This document shows positions 21,697 to 27,916 of a DNA stretch of 36,583 nt, piece after piece. The notes beneath the pieces are model-generated. The model was not told the origin of the DNA, did not search any database, and saw only the letters and a program-made list of their open reading frames with translations. The stretch covers positions 1-36,583 of IMG/VR virus record IMGVR_UViG_3300046703_000186; one strand, written 5' to 3'. A program made the position numbers and the translations under genes. This stretch comes from a virus. Numbering within the stretch: the stretch's first letter is position 1; each line of letters begins with the position of its first letter.

Positions 21697-22005
21697 CTAT
21701 CCCTGTTCCTCTTTCCAGGCCTCGTGAGCCTCACCGTTGACCTCGGGAAGCTCCGGCGCCAGTGTCTCGTCGGGTGCCGGCTTTTTCGCCCTCTTTTTAC
21801 GCGGCTTCTCGGGAGGCCCTTTGACGAGCAAGACTCGGCGCAGAAGGTTTGTCACCGCTTCCTCGCACCTAAGGCAAATGTCCTGAGCCTCTACGTCAAA
21901 CAGGATCTCCCCTAACGCCGATTCATACTTCAGGCTAAGCTTGCCTGCCTTCTCCCCCTCCTGCACTACCTCGCCACGCCGATCACATACTGTCCGTTCT
22001 GCCAA
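21697..22005 (-). CDS. Small protein with Lys/Pro-rich C-terminus
   Basis: A 102-aa protein starting at TTG with AGGAG six bases upstream. It begins (M)AERTVCDRRGEVVQEGEKAG, has an acidic beta-rich middle with DICLRCEEAVTNLLRRVLLV, and a tail KGPPEKPRKKRAKKPAPDE. Cysteines at residue 7 and in CLRC, with an HTH-free pattern, recall small phage proteins with a split zinc site. It overlaps the upstream gene by 23 nt. Not recognised. Confidence 0.68.
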   Translation of the reverse strand: MAERTVCDRRGEVVQEGEKAGKLSLKYESALGEILFDVEAQDICLRCEEAVTNLLRRVLLVKGPPEKPRKKRAKKPAPDETLAPELPEVNGEAHEAWKEEQG

Positions 22006-22195
22006 CTTCTTCTCCTTTCTTCACGCATTCAACGCATTTGAATCCCATCTTCGATCCATCTTTCGTCAATCGAGCACCTACTGTCAGAAGGCGGGAATGA
22101 CCACAGCGAATACAGATGAATGCTCCAAGATCCAAGGCCCTGGCCAGCTGGTTGCGGGCATCAATTGCCTTGCTGCCGTTATCGCCGATCTTCAT
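21983..22195 (-). CDS. Small zinc-ribbon protein
   Basis: A 70-aa protein (MKIGDNGSKAIDARNQLARA) with FICIRCGHSRLLTVGARLTK and GFKCVECVKKGEEVG, two CxxC pairs forming a zinc ribbon. The ATG has GGGAGG three bases upstream. It follows the second pentamer array (22212-22286). Function unknown, nucleic acid binding likely by type. Confidence 0.72.
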   Translation of the reverse strand: MKIGDNGSKAIDARNQLARALDLGAFICIRCGHSRLLTVGARLTKDGSKMGFKCVECVKKGEEVGRTDSM

Positions 22196-22211
22196 TCCCT
22201 CCCTTCTAAGT

Positions 22212-22286
22212 AACCTTGCCTTGCCTAACTAAGCGATGACCTGCCACACCCGGCCTTGTCATGCAATGCCACGCTTCGCCGTGCCA
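22212..22286. repeat. Pentanucleotide-periodic array B
   Basis: Read on the plus strand in fixed 5-nt steps from 22212, 10 of 15 units carry GC at positions 2-3 (tgcct, tgcct, agcga, tgcca, ggcct, tgcaa, tgcca, cgctt, cgccg, tgcca). It fills the gap between the gene at 22295-22855 and the zinc-ribbon gene at 21983-22195. Confidence 0.7.
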
Positions 22287-22294
22287 TATCTGAG

Positions 22295-22855
22295 CTAAAA
22301 CTTCTTCCAATTAACAACCTTGAAACGCCCAAATGGACCTTTCCGTTGCGGCCGGTAATCACCAAGTCCAAGTTTTCCACCAAGGTCATCTACCAAGTCA
22401 CGGACCAGCTTTTCGGAGAAGACCTTGTCATCGTATTGGACTGTGAACTTCGTTCCCCATTCATCGAATCGTGGGCGGTGGCAGATAATCCGTCCGCCCG
22501 TTGACGGAATAACAACTGGCCGGCTGTCCACTTCCCATTTTGCTGGCTTGATCAAACACTCGGCATCGAGGATGAAAATGCCTGATGGGACTAGACTCGA
22601 TTTCTGTGTCGTGAGCTTGGTCTTGCCTACCTTGTGAAATTTCCCAGCCTCAATAAGTCCAGCATAGATGTTCGGGCCTGGGAGGTAGGGGCCGTGTCCG
22701 TTCTGATAGACCTTTGGCTCCGCTTGTTCTCTGGGCGTCCCCTTCTCTGCATTCTGAATACTCGGCTTTACTTCGTTTGGATCATGGTCGGGGAATTTGT
22801 TCATCAATAATGGTGTAATTCCCTCAATGGTCACTTCGATCGTCTTCATCTTCAA
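22295..22855 (-). CDS. Phage protein with possible RAMP/Cas7-like fold
   Basis: A 186-aa protein starting MKMKTIEVTIEGITPLLMNK. It continues GPYLPGPNIYAGLIEAGKFH, SSLVPSGIFILDAECLI, WEVDSRPVVIPSTGGRIICH and ends with a glycine-rich LGLGDYRPQRKGPFGRFKVV. I have seen related sequences in many siphovirus early regions without a confirmed function. The order beta-strand, central IPS/T loop and a terminal G-rich loop followed by GRF recalls the ferredoxin-like fold of RAMP proteins such as Cas7, which could mean single-strand nucleic acid binding. That is inference. GGGGG lies upstream of the ATG. It stands alone between two pentamer arrays, unlike its overlapping neighbours. Confidence 0.65.
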   Translation of the reverse strand: MKMKTIEVTIEGITPLLMNKFPDHDPNEVKPSIQNAEKGTPREQAEPKVYQNGHGPYLPGPNIYAGLIEAGKFHKVGKTKLTTQKSSLVPSGIFILDAECLIKPAKWEVDSRPVVIPSTGGRIICHRPRFDEWGTKFTVQYDDKVFSEKLVRDLVDDLGGKLGLGDYRPQRKGPFGRFKVVNWKKF

Positions 22856-22870
22856 ACCCCCTTGTTAGAG

Positions 22871-22995
22871 TGCCTTGCTCTGCATTACCCTGCCAGGCCC
22901 GGCTTCGCCTCGCTCTGCCACGCCTTACCTCACCTGGCCACGCCTCACGCCGCATCGCCGCGCCCCAGCGGGCCGTTCTGTGCCGAGCCATGCAG
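22871..22995. repeat. Pentanucleotide-periodic array A
   Basis: Read on the plus strand in fixed 5-nt steps from 22871, 19 of 25 consecutive units carry GC at positions 2-3 (tgcct, tgctc, tgcat, then tgcca, ggccc, ggctt, cgcct, cgctc and so on). The array has no credible coding frame and fills the gap before the gene at 22295-22855. On the transcript it reads as repeats of the type NGGCN. Confidence 0.75.
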
Positions 22996-23003
22996 CAAAT
23001 TCT

Positions 23004-23360
23004 TCAAGAGCGCTGTTCTCCATACTCGAACAGCGGCAGCGCTCCGAACTCCGCTTCCATCGCCCTCTCGATAGCCTCTGCCCCCGCATAATATTGCCGA
23101 CCAACCTCACGCCGCTGACTCACACAGTGCTTATATGCGTCATCATCTCGACCTGTGGGCCAGGAGTACCCGCCGTTGGAAGTGCTAAGGATCGGCTTGC
23201 GCAGGTCGCGCCTGGCGTAGTCAACGACCGTCCTCAAGTCGCGGTCGTTGGTCAGCCCGAGATATTGCTGGAGATCCTGGCCGCTTATCGCGTTCTCCTG
23301 GCCAACGTGGTAATTCTGGATTTTGCGTATGGCTCGGTTGGCTAGATCTACAATATCCAT
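23004..23360 (-). CDS. Winged-helix-like early protein
   Basis: A 118-aa protein (MDIVDLANRAIRKIQNYHVG). The middle ENAISGQDLQQYLGLTNDRD, then LRTVVDYARRDLRKPILSTS and NGGYSWPTG, is the pattern of small winged-helix proteins in phage early regions. A helical tail ends in LPLFEYGEQRS. It starts directly after the upstream TAG (TAGATG). DNA binding is inferred from the pattern. Confidence 0.7.
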   Translation of the reverse strand: MDIVDLANRAIRKIQNYHVGQENAISGQDLQQYLGLTNDRDLRTVVDYARRDLRKPILSTSNGGYSWPTGRDDDAYKHCVSQRREVGRQYYAGAEAIERAMEAEFGALPLFEYGEQRS

Positions 23361-23618
23361 CTACCCCTCCGCCTGAATCTTCCGAGCAAGCCTCGAGACT
23401 TCATCCATCTTCTTTCGAGCGAGTTCCAGCTGTCTCTTGTCGATATATCCCAGATGTCGGGACCCGGCGACGATTCCCAGGTGTGACTTAACATGGATCA
23501 CGAGATCGGCTATCTGCTGAACATCACTGAGCTTCTCGAGGGATACAGTTGTTTCAGTGGGGGCCGGTGCCGTGAAGCCTGAGCGATCTGGCCAGACACG
23601 CTTCATAACCTCGCTCAT
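23361..23618 (-). CDS. Small helical early protein
   Basis: An 85-aa protein (MSEVMKRVWPDRSGFTAPAP) with VSLEKLSDVQQIADLVIHVK and a final helix QLELARKKMDEVSRLARKIQ. The ATG has GGAGGT three bases upstream. Not recognised; a structural or adaptor role cannot be judged. Confidence 0.68.
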   Translation of the reverse strand: MSEVMKRVWPDRSGFTAPAPTETTVSLEKLSDVQQIADLVIHVKSHLGIVAGSRHLGYIDKRQLELARKKMDEVSRLARKIQAEG

Positions 23619-23629
23619 GTGACCTCCAT

Positions 23630-23800
23630 TTACTTATCGAATTCCTCGCAGGTGCAGTGCTCGCGGCATTTTCCGCAATCGCGACATCCCCTGGGCTTGA
23701 GTTCCTTGCAGGTTCCGCAGACCTTCCAACCCCTCACCTGCATGAGATATTTTCGGTGATTCAGTTCTCGGCTACGTCTTTCAAGTTCGACCTTGTTCAT
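23630..23800 (-). CDS. Small double zinc-finger protein
   Basis: A 56-aa frame (MNKVELERRSRELNHRKYLM) with WKVCGTCKELKPRGCRDCGK and CREHCTCEEFDK. Seven cysteines in four pairs within 30 residues suggest two zinc sites. The ATG overlaps the stop of the Gp3-like gene (ATGA at 23800-23797), and the TAA lies 11 nt before the next start, with that gene's GGAGG beside it. Short but well supported. Confidence 0.75.
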   Translation of the reverse strand: MNKVELERRSRELNHRKYLMQVRGWKVCGTCKELKPRGCRDCGKCREHCTCEEFDK

Positions 23801-24804
23801 TGGTTTTGCCTCAATGTCGCGTCCACCATTGCGCTCAGGTAACCAAGAAGCTTGTCGGGCTGGTCCTTGTAGCGCTTGAGCAACTGGAGCTGCTTGTCTT
23901 CGGTTTGCTCGCAGATCTCGAATCCCTGCATGATCTCCTTACGCAAATCCTCAGAGATCCCCTCAAGGAGGGTGAGGCGAAGATCTACGTCGATATTCGG
24001 GGTGGCCGCCGGCGGCGTGACCTCACCTCCGTCAGCCGCCGGCAGTGCCTGAACCTCCTCTACATTCCCTTCATGGTCGTGAGCTTGTATCGACTTCGGA
24101 TATGTGTCGTCAGCGCATTCCAGGGGCGCCGGCTCAAGCTCCAACTTCTCTCCTCCCCCGAGGACCAGGCGCTTGACCTCCAGGAGAGAGGCCGCTACGT
24201 CAAGCCGGATGCAGTGGTGCTCCTGAGAGTGCTGCTTGCCGTCGTCGTCGACGTAGGAAATGGTGTAGGGCTCCCGGTAAAGCTTCAGCGGGATCCCGTC
24301 AATCCTGCCGAATAGACCCTGGAGAGTACCGATGAACGCCAGGCAGTTCTCGATCGACCGCCAGGAACTCGTAACGATGTCATAGACGCAGAGCCCGGGA
24401 ACTCGGTAGCAGATGAACGTCAACCGCCCCTGTCGCTTGCAACGCTTTTCAGTGACCATCTGGCAATCCTCGCCAGCGCAGTCGATCTCCTCTTCGCGTT
24501 CCCAATGGTTGGCGATACTGCCGTTACCCCGGCATTTCGGACCCGTGGCGCCCCACATCATGTAGCAGATGTCAAGGATCTCTCGCGGATCCTCGTCATG
24601 AAATATGATGTCCAGTTCGCGGGGTTCTTTGCCGTAGAGCTCGCCTACCTTCGGAGCGTCGACCAGGTTGAAGTAGTTAAGCTCCTTGGGGTACTCCTTG
24701 CCATTGACGCTTACCTGCTTCTCGCCGAGCCGGATCCTGCCAGCCCGGGGTACCCTCAATGGCCTTCTGTCAAGCGCCGCTATACCATATGGTTGTGAGT
24801 CCAT
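23797..24804 (-). CDS. Gp3/recombination-directionality-factor-like protein
   Basis: A 335-aa protein. Residues 1-170 resemble the Gp3-like family, named after the phiC31-type directionality factor: GIAALDRRPLRVPRAGRIRL, KELNYFNLVDAPKVGELYG, ELDIIFHDEDPREILDICYM, then a cysteine cluster (CRGNG, CAGEDCQ, KRCKRQGRLTFICY). The later LQGLFGRIDGIPLKLYREPY also fits. The C-terminal 90 residues are acidic and helical. The family also occurs in phages without serine integrases, where its role is unclear. GGAGG lies nine bases before the ATG. No integrase is present, so excision control is doubtful; a DNA replication or recombination role is equally possible. Confidence 0.6.
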   Translation of the reverse strand: MDSQPYGIAALDRRPLRVPRAGRIRLGEKQVSVNGKEYPKELNYFNLVDAPKVGELYGKEPRELDIIFHDEDPREILDICYMMWGATGPKCRGNGSIANHWEREEEIDCAGEDCQMVTEKRCKRQGRLTFICYRVPGLCVYDIVTSSWRSIENCLAFIGTLQGLFGRIDGIPLKLYREPYTISYVDDDGKQHSQEHHCIRLDVAASLLEVKRLVLGGGEKLELEPAPLECADDTYPKSIQAHDHEGNVEEVQALPAADGGEVTPPAATPNIDVDLRLTLLEGISEDLRKEIMQGFEICEQTEDKQLQLLKRYKDQPDKLLGYLSAMVDATLRQNQ

Positions 24805-24833
24805 GGTTGCCCACCTCCTTTCCTAACCGCGTC

Positions 24834-25352
24834 TTACTGCTCGATAAAACCGATGCTAGTGTGTCCCGCCGCACGGTGATTCCAATACATGGATTCCTCT
24901 GCAAAAACAGATTTCGAGGTTGAATATATGATGATCGAAATGTCTGCGCCTTCTTTGTACGTGTCCATGAAGTGCTTGATAAATTCGGATTGCAGGTCCA
25001 GGGTTCTCCGTTGATGTCCAGATAGGTCAAGTGAATTCGTTTGCCAGTATTCATATCTGCCACACACGACGATGAAGCATTTGGCGTGTCGATCGCCGCT
25101 GTTGAAAAGCTCAAGGTATGCCTCAAATCCGTAGCCCAGGCAGCCTTCGGGAATAACCTGTTTTTGCATGACCTTGAATCCCGGCGGATAATATTGAGGG
25201 GAACCTGCTTTGAACGGTCCTAGGATCCATTGCGGTTCTCTATCCCAGGGAATGGCTTGTTTCCGTTCACCCTTGGCAATGCCAGTTCCAAAGAGCAATA
25301 GACCCGCGCATATTATCATCAAGCATGATCTGAATCTGCTCATGTCCATCAT
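24834..25352 (-). CDS. Secreted protein of unknown function
   Basis: A 172-aa protein. A basic start and hydrophobic stretch (FRSCLMIICAGLLLFGTG) followed by IAKGERKQAI look like a signal peptide with cleavage near residue 27. The mature part has aromatic-rich beta sequence (PWDREPQWILGPFKAGSP, GFEAYLELFNSGDRHAKCF) and no recognised domain. Two of its four cysteines would be in the mature part (CLGYGF, CFIVVC), so a disulfide is possible. AGGGG precedes the first of three nearby ATGs. It lies directly after the regulators, the usual place for morons or exclusion proteins. Confidence 0.65.
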   Translation of the reverse strand: MMDMSRFRSCLMIICAGLLLFGTGIAKGERKQAIPWDREPQWILGPFKAGSPQYYPPGFKVMQKQVIPEGCLGYGFEAYLELFNSGDRHAKCFIVVCGRYEYWQTNSLDLSGHQRRTLDLQSEFIKHFMDTYKEGADISIIIYSTSKSVFAEESMYWNHRAAGHTSIGFIEQ

Positions 25353-25374
25353 CCCCTTTCAACCGCGCTGCAAC

Positions 25375-25710
25375 TTATGAAGGTCTGCCCAGATCCGCTG
25401 TGACAGGATTGCCATAGCTACTACGTGCTCCGACAGCTCTAGTAACTGGGATTGCAATTCCATCACCTGCTCCGATCGCCGCTTCTCCTGTTTCGTTGCC
25501 GTCGTAACCGCACTCATAATTACCTTCTGACCCGCCTACCCTTACCTGCACCTGTAGGCTTGCCAGAACTTCCTCCCGGTCAAATAGCAATTTTCCACCA
25601 ACCCGCATGACCCCTATCTTCCCGGCGCCAACCCAGGCATAGACCGTTTCCCTGTGAACTTTCAGGTAGTCGGCCATTTCCTGTGTAGTCAGCAAGTGAA
25701 CCTGTATCAC
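25375..25710 (-). CDS. Excisionase-type helix-turn-helix protein
   Basis: A 111-aa protein starting at a GTG that overlaps the upstream stop (GTGA). Residues 5-55 are an excisionase/MerR-like HTH_17 domain: LLTTQEMADYLKVHRETVYA, WVGAGKIGVMRVGGKLLFDR, EEVLASLQ. The rest is Gly/Ala-rich and probably disordered. Such proteins bind DNA as excisionases or transcription regulators. No integrase is seen, so a regulatory role beside the XRE protein is more likely. Confidence 0.82.
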   Translation of the reverse strand: MIQVHLLTTQEMADYLKVHRETVYAWVGAGKIGVMRVGGKLLFDREEVLASLQVQVRVGGSEGNYECGYDGNETGEAAIGAGDGIAIPVTRAVGARSSYGNPVTADLGRPS

Positions 25711-25979
25711 TCCGCCGGCACCTCCTCCGGGTAGTACTCCGACACAACAGACTGCCTGATGGGCTCGCCAAGAACGCTGGCAATTCTCTTGATTTCCTCA
25801 GAGGTGAGATTGAACTGGCCGCGTTCGGCCCAGGAGAGGTAGCCTCGATTGACTTTCGTCAGGATGCTTAGTTGGCGAATGGACATTCCCTGCGCCTTCC
25901 TTAGCTTCCGAATGTTGCTCTCGTACCTGACTGAGGTTTCCCTGTTTACCTTGGATCCTGCTTGGTTTAACCGCTCCAT
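25707..25979 (-). CDS. XRE-family regulator, probably leaderless
   Basis: A 90-aa protein starting MERLNQAGSKVNRETSVRYE. The HTH is SNIRKLRKAQGMSIRQLSIL and TKVNRGYLSWAERGQFNLTS, then EEIKRIASVLGE. It lacks the peptidase-like domain of cI-type repressors, so it is a short Cro-like regulator. The frame is open back to 26075, but a strong promoter (-10 at 25991-25986) lies inside that stretch, which would put the transcript start at or next to this ATG. A leaderless message is known for lambda cI from pRM. Inverted repeats with TGTCA half-sites overlap the promoter and may be its operators. Confidence 0.8.
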   Translation of the reverse strand: MERLNQAGSKVNRETSVRYESNIRKLRKAQGMSIRQLSILTKVNRGYLSWAERGQFNLTSEEIKRIASVLGEPIRQSVVSEYYPEEVPAE

Positions 25980-25985
25980 ATGATG

Positions 25986-26014
25986 AATATAAGCCCTCAT
26001 GTGGCACACGTCAA
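25986..26014 (-). promoter_or_regulatory. Early promoter TTGACG-17-TATATT
   Basis: Minus strand -35 TTGACG at 26014-26009, 17-bp spacer, -10 TATATT at 25991-25986. The expected start is within a base or two of the ATG at 25979. It would drive the whole early operon. Confidence 0.75.
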
Positions 26015-26117
26015 GTAGTAATTGACAGAAGTTAACCCTATCCAAGGCCTGAGTAAGTGTCACAGAGCTTGACATGCTTGGGTAGACGTCTGCCCGGTTG
26101 ACTTGCTTGGATCCAAG
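26009..26117. promoter_or_regulatory. Candidate operator region with inverted repeats
   Basis: Plus strand: CGTCAA-7-TTGACA at 26009-26027 overlaps the -35 box; TGTCA-7-TGACA lies at 26058-26074; TTGACNTGCTTGG occurs twice in direct orientation at 26069-26081 and 26098-26110; and CTTGGATCCAAG at 26106-26117 is a perfect palindrome. The region 25980-26134 holds no gene that I accept. Confidence 0.5.
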
Positions 26118-26134
26118 AGCTTGTAAAGCAGGAA

Positions 26135-26160
26135 AGCCCCCCGCTTTCGAGCGGGGGGCT
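26135..26160 (-). terminator. Strong hairpin at the end of the late operon
   Basis: An 11-bp perfect stem AGCCCCCCGCT/AGCGGGGGGCT with a 4-nt loop, 19 nt after the stop of the small membrane protein gene. The T-tract on the minus side is weak (TTTCC), so it may need a factor or act mainly by its stability. It separates the late operon from the control region. Confidence 0.75.
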
Positions 26161-26179
26161 GTACCTTGTCAATTTCGAT

Positions 26180-26386
26180 CTAAGGGGTGGATGGGGTATC
26201 TGTCGCCGGCGGGCTCGGGCCCGCATCTGCCGGCCGCGGTAGACCTACCCAGGTCAGCACTGAAGTGACCATTCCGATCCCCGCAGTCATCAGCACATAG
26301 TTACCCGTTAGGCCGCCAAACACCGCAAGCGCGGCGCCGCAGACGAGGGCGACCAGCGCCAGTATCCATAGTTGAGTGCTGCTCAT
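26180..26386 (-). CDS. Small membrane protein, holin candidate
   Basis: A 68-aa protein (MSSTQLWILALVALVCGAAL) with two hydrophobic helices, the first at about 6-25 and the second at about 28-48 (YVLMTAGIGMVTSVLTWVGL), and a Pro-rich soluble tail PRPADAGPSPPATD. The ATG at 26386 has AGGAGG eight bases upstream. Size and two-helix layout fit a class II holin; it is the last gene before the terminator, about 1.5 kb after the amidase. There is no direct evidence for pore formation. Confidence 0.65.
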   Translation of the reverse strand: MSSTQLWILALVALVCGAALAVFGGLTGNYVLMTAGIGMVTSVLTWVGLPRPADAGPSPPATDTPSTP

Positions 26387-26402
26387 ATGCTTCACCTCCT
26401 TG

Positions 26403-27494
26403 TTACGCAGACTTCCGCAAAAATACAAAAGGAGTTGCCCAAGCATCATATGTTAAAGCGCCAGCAGGAAAAGAACTTGGCAATGCTCCATATGCGTTCG
26501 TTATGCGTATGCCACTAATCCTATAAGTTGTTGCTGGGGTATCAATACCAAAAATTGGTATGTTAGAACCCTCCCTTGCACACGTCATGTTCGGGCTAGC
26601 AACTCCGGCTAAACACACCAGACCATAATACCCAGGGGAAAGAGTGGTGTTAATTACAGCTTCTGCTGTTACGTGTGCGCCAGATACATCAAGCGCTCCG
26701 CTATCAACTATTAGGCTTCCTGGCCTATCGCTACCAGGTGTCCAATTGTAAATTCCAATCCTACATACGGCACCAGGTGTATTATTGGTATAACCAGTTC
26801 TAACAGCAATCCTATCAAAAGTTTCTGAATTTGGTGTGACTACAAAAAGAAGGGCACAAAGCGCATTATAGGTACAAGTACCAGATGTTGGATCAAAACT
26901 ATCTGTTGTATAATACCTTCCAACTATGCGGAACCCCCAAGGTGAAAAGGATGGCCCTGTAGCGCCTTGTGCTCCGGGATCACCCTGCGGCCCTTGTGCT
27001 CCGGGATCACCTTGGGGCCCTTGTGCTCCGGGATCACCCTGCGGCCCTTGTGCTCCGGGATCACCCTGCGGCCCTTGTGCTCCGGGATCACCCTGCGGCC
27101 CTGTTGAACCCTGTATTCCCTGGGGACCTTGTGCTCCGGGATCACCCTGCGGCCCTGTTGAACCCTGTATTCCCTGGGGACCTTGTGCTCCGGGATCACC
27201 TTCTTCCCCCGCCGGACCTTGTGCCCCTGCTGGACCTTGTGCTCCGGGATCACCTGCTGGACCTTGTGCCCCTGCTGGACCTTGTGCTCCTGTGGCGCCT
27301 TGTGCTCCGGGATCACCCTGGGGACCCCCCGCCGGACCTTGTGCCCCTGCTGGACCTTGTGCTCCGGGATCACCTGGAGCGCCTTGTGCTCCGGGATCAC
27401 CTTCTTCCCCCTGGGGACCGGGGGGACCCTGCTTTGCAACTTTCACAACTCTTAATTGGGGTTGGCTGAGCACAACCGTAACAGTGTAACTCAT
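26403..27494 (-). CDS. Collagen-like fibre protein
   Basis: A 363-aa protein. A short N-terminal strand region ([20 protein letters not shown]) is followed by roughly 55 Gly-X-Y triplets, mainly [12 protein letters not shown], with a one-residue break near the second GPAG and two IQGSTGPQ inserts. The remaining 175 residues form a beta-rich head: [52 protein letters not shown]. This is a trimeric fibre layout, with the triple helix as a shaft and the head for binding. The ATG at 27494 overlaps the upstream stop (ATGA). It lies between lysis genes and so may be a head or tail appendage rather than a core tail part. Confidence 0.85.
   Translation of the reverse strand: MSYTVTVVLSQPQLRVVKVAKQGPPGPQGEEGDPGAQGAPGDPGAQGPAGAQGPAGGPQGDPGAQGATGAQGPAGAQGPAGDPGAQGPAGAQGPAGEEGDPGAQGPQGIQGSTGPQGDPGAQGPQGIQGSTGPQGDPGAQGPQGDPGAQGPQGDPGAQGPQGDPGAQGPQGDPGAQGATGPSFSPWGFRIVGRYYTTDSFDPTSGTCTYNALCALLFVVTPNSETFDRIAVRTGYTNNTPGAVCRIGIYNWTPGSDRPGSLIVDSGALDVSGAHVTAEAVINTTLSPGYYGLVCLAGVASPNMTCAREGSNIPIFGIDTPATTYRISGIRITNAYGALPSSFPAGALTYDAWATPFVFLRKSA
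26943..27435. repeat. Collagen-coding tandem repeat DNA
   Basis: The plus strand holds many copies of CTTGTGCTCCGGGATCACC, often in a 27-nt unit with CTGCGGCC. A longer 63-nt unit containing CCCTGTTGAACCCTG occurs twice (about 27098-27190). Repeats are in frame and encode the Gly-X-Y shaft, so the copy number can change without frameshift and is a risk for assembly. Confidence 0.85.
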
Positions 27495-27844
27495 GATTGA
27501 TACCCTCCGGTTATGTCTTTGCAAACTGGCAACTCCGCAACGAAAAGAGTTTCTTTCACCCCTGTTGACCAGGTCACCTCCACGTCCAACATATATGCGG
27601 AGTCACCCTCGGTTGATTCCTCCATCACGTCATTGGACACGGTGATCGTAAAGGAGCCGTTCCCGTCTTCGCGGGATATGTCTACCCCGTCAGTAGTCTC
27701 GGTTACGTCATCCCTGGCATGCAAGGTGAATTTGATATCCGCGTCGGTGAGGACGATGGGCTCGCCGTCTTCATTTTCTATCGCTATGGGCAGGACGAAC
27801 GTATCACCGTGGTATACACTCTCGAGCGTTATCATCTCAGCCAC
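27491..27844 (-). CDS. Beta-domain phage structural-type protein
   Basis: A 117-aa protein starting at GTG with AGGAGG nine bases upstream. It reads [40 protein letters not shown] and later [20 protein letters not shown], a beta-sandwich pattern like the N-terminal BppU-type or Ig-like domains that bind fibres to baseplates. It is coupled to the collagen-like gene and may anchor that fibre. A terminator-like hairpin precedes its ribosome site. The family assignment is by pattern only. Confidence 0.7.
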   Translation of the reverse strand: MAEMITLESVYHGDTFVLPIAIENEDGEPIVLTDADIKFTLHARDDVTETTDGVDISREDGNGSFTITVSNDVMEESTEGDSAYMLDVEVTWSTGVKETLFVAELPVCKDITGGYQS

Positions 27845-27868
27845 TTCCGTGTGCCTCCTTTAGGTACT

Positions 27869-27891
27869 AAAAAAGCCCCCGTTTTGGGGGC
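27869..27891 (-). terminator. Intrinsic terminator-like hairpin after the amidase gene
   Basis: Minus strand GCCCCC-AAAAC-GGGGGC followed by TTTTTT, 25 nt after the amidase stop and eleven bases before the GGAGG of the next gene. Confidence 0.75.
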
Positions 27892-27916
27892 AACATGTGA
27901 ACCGCCGAAGCGGGAG

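Noticed and set aside
26098-26130. A divergent plus-strand promoter (TTGACT with a weak -10 at TTGTAA)
   Set aside because: There is no plus-strand gene for it to serve, and the sequence runs straight into the late-operon hairpin.
26943-27435. Regular repeats that might look like a CRISPR array
   Set aside because: The repeats are in frame, without unique spacers of constant length, and encode Gly-X-Y collagen triplets.
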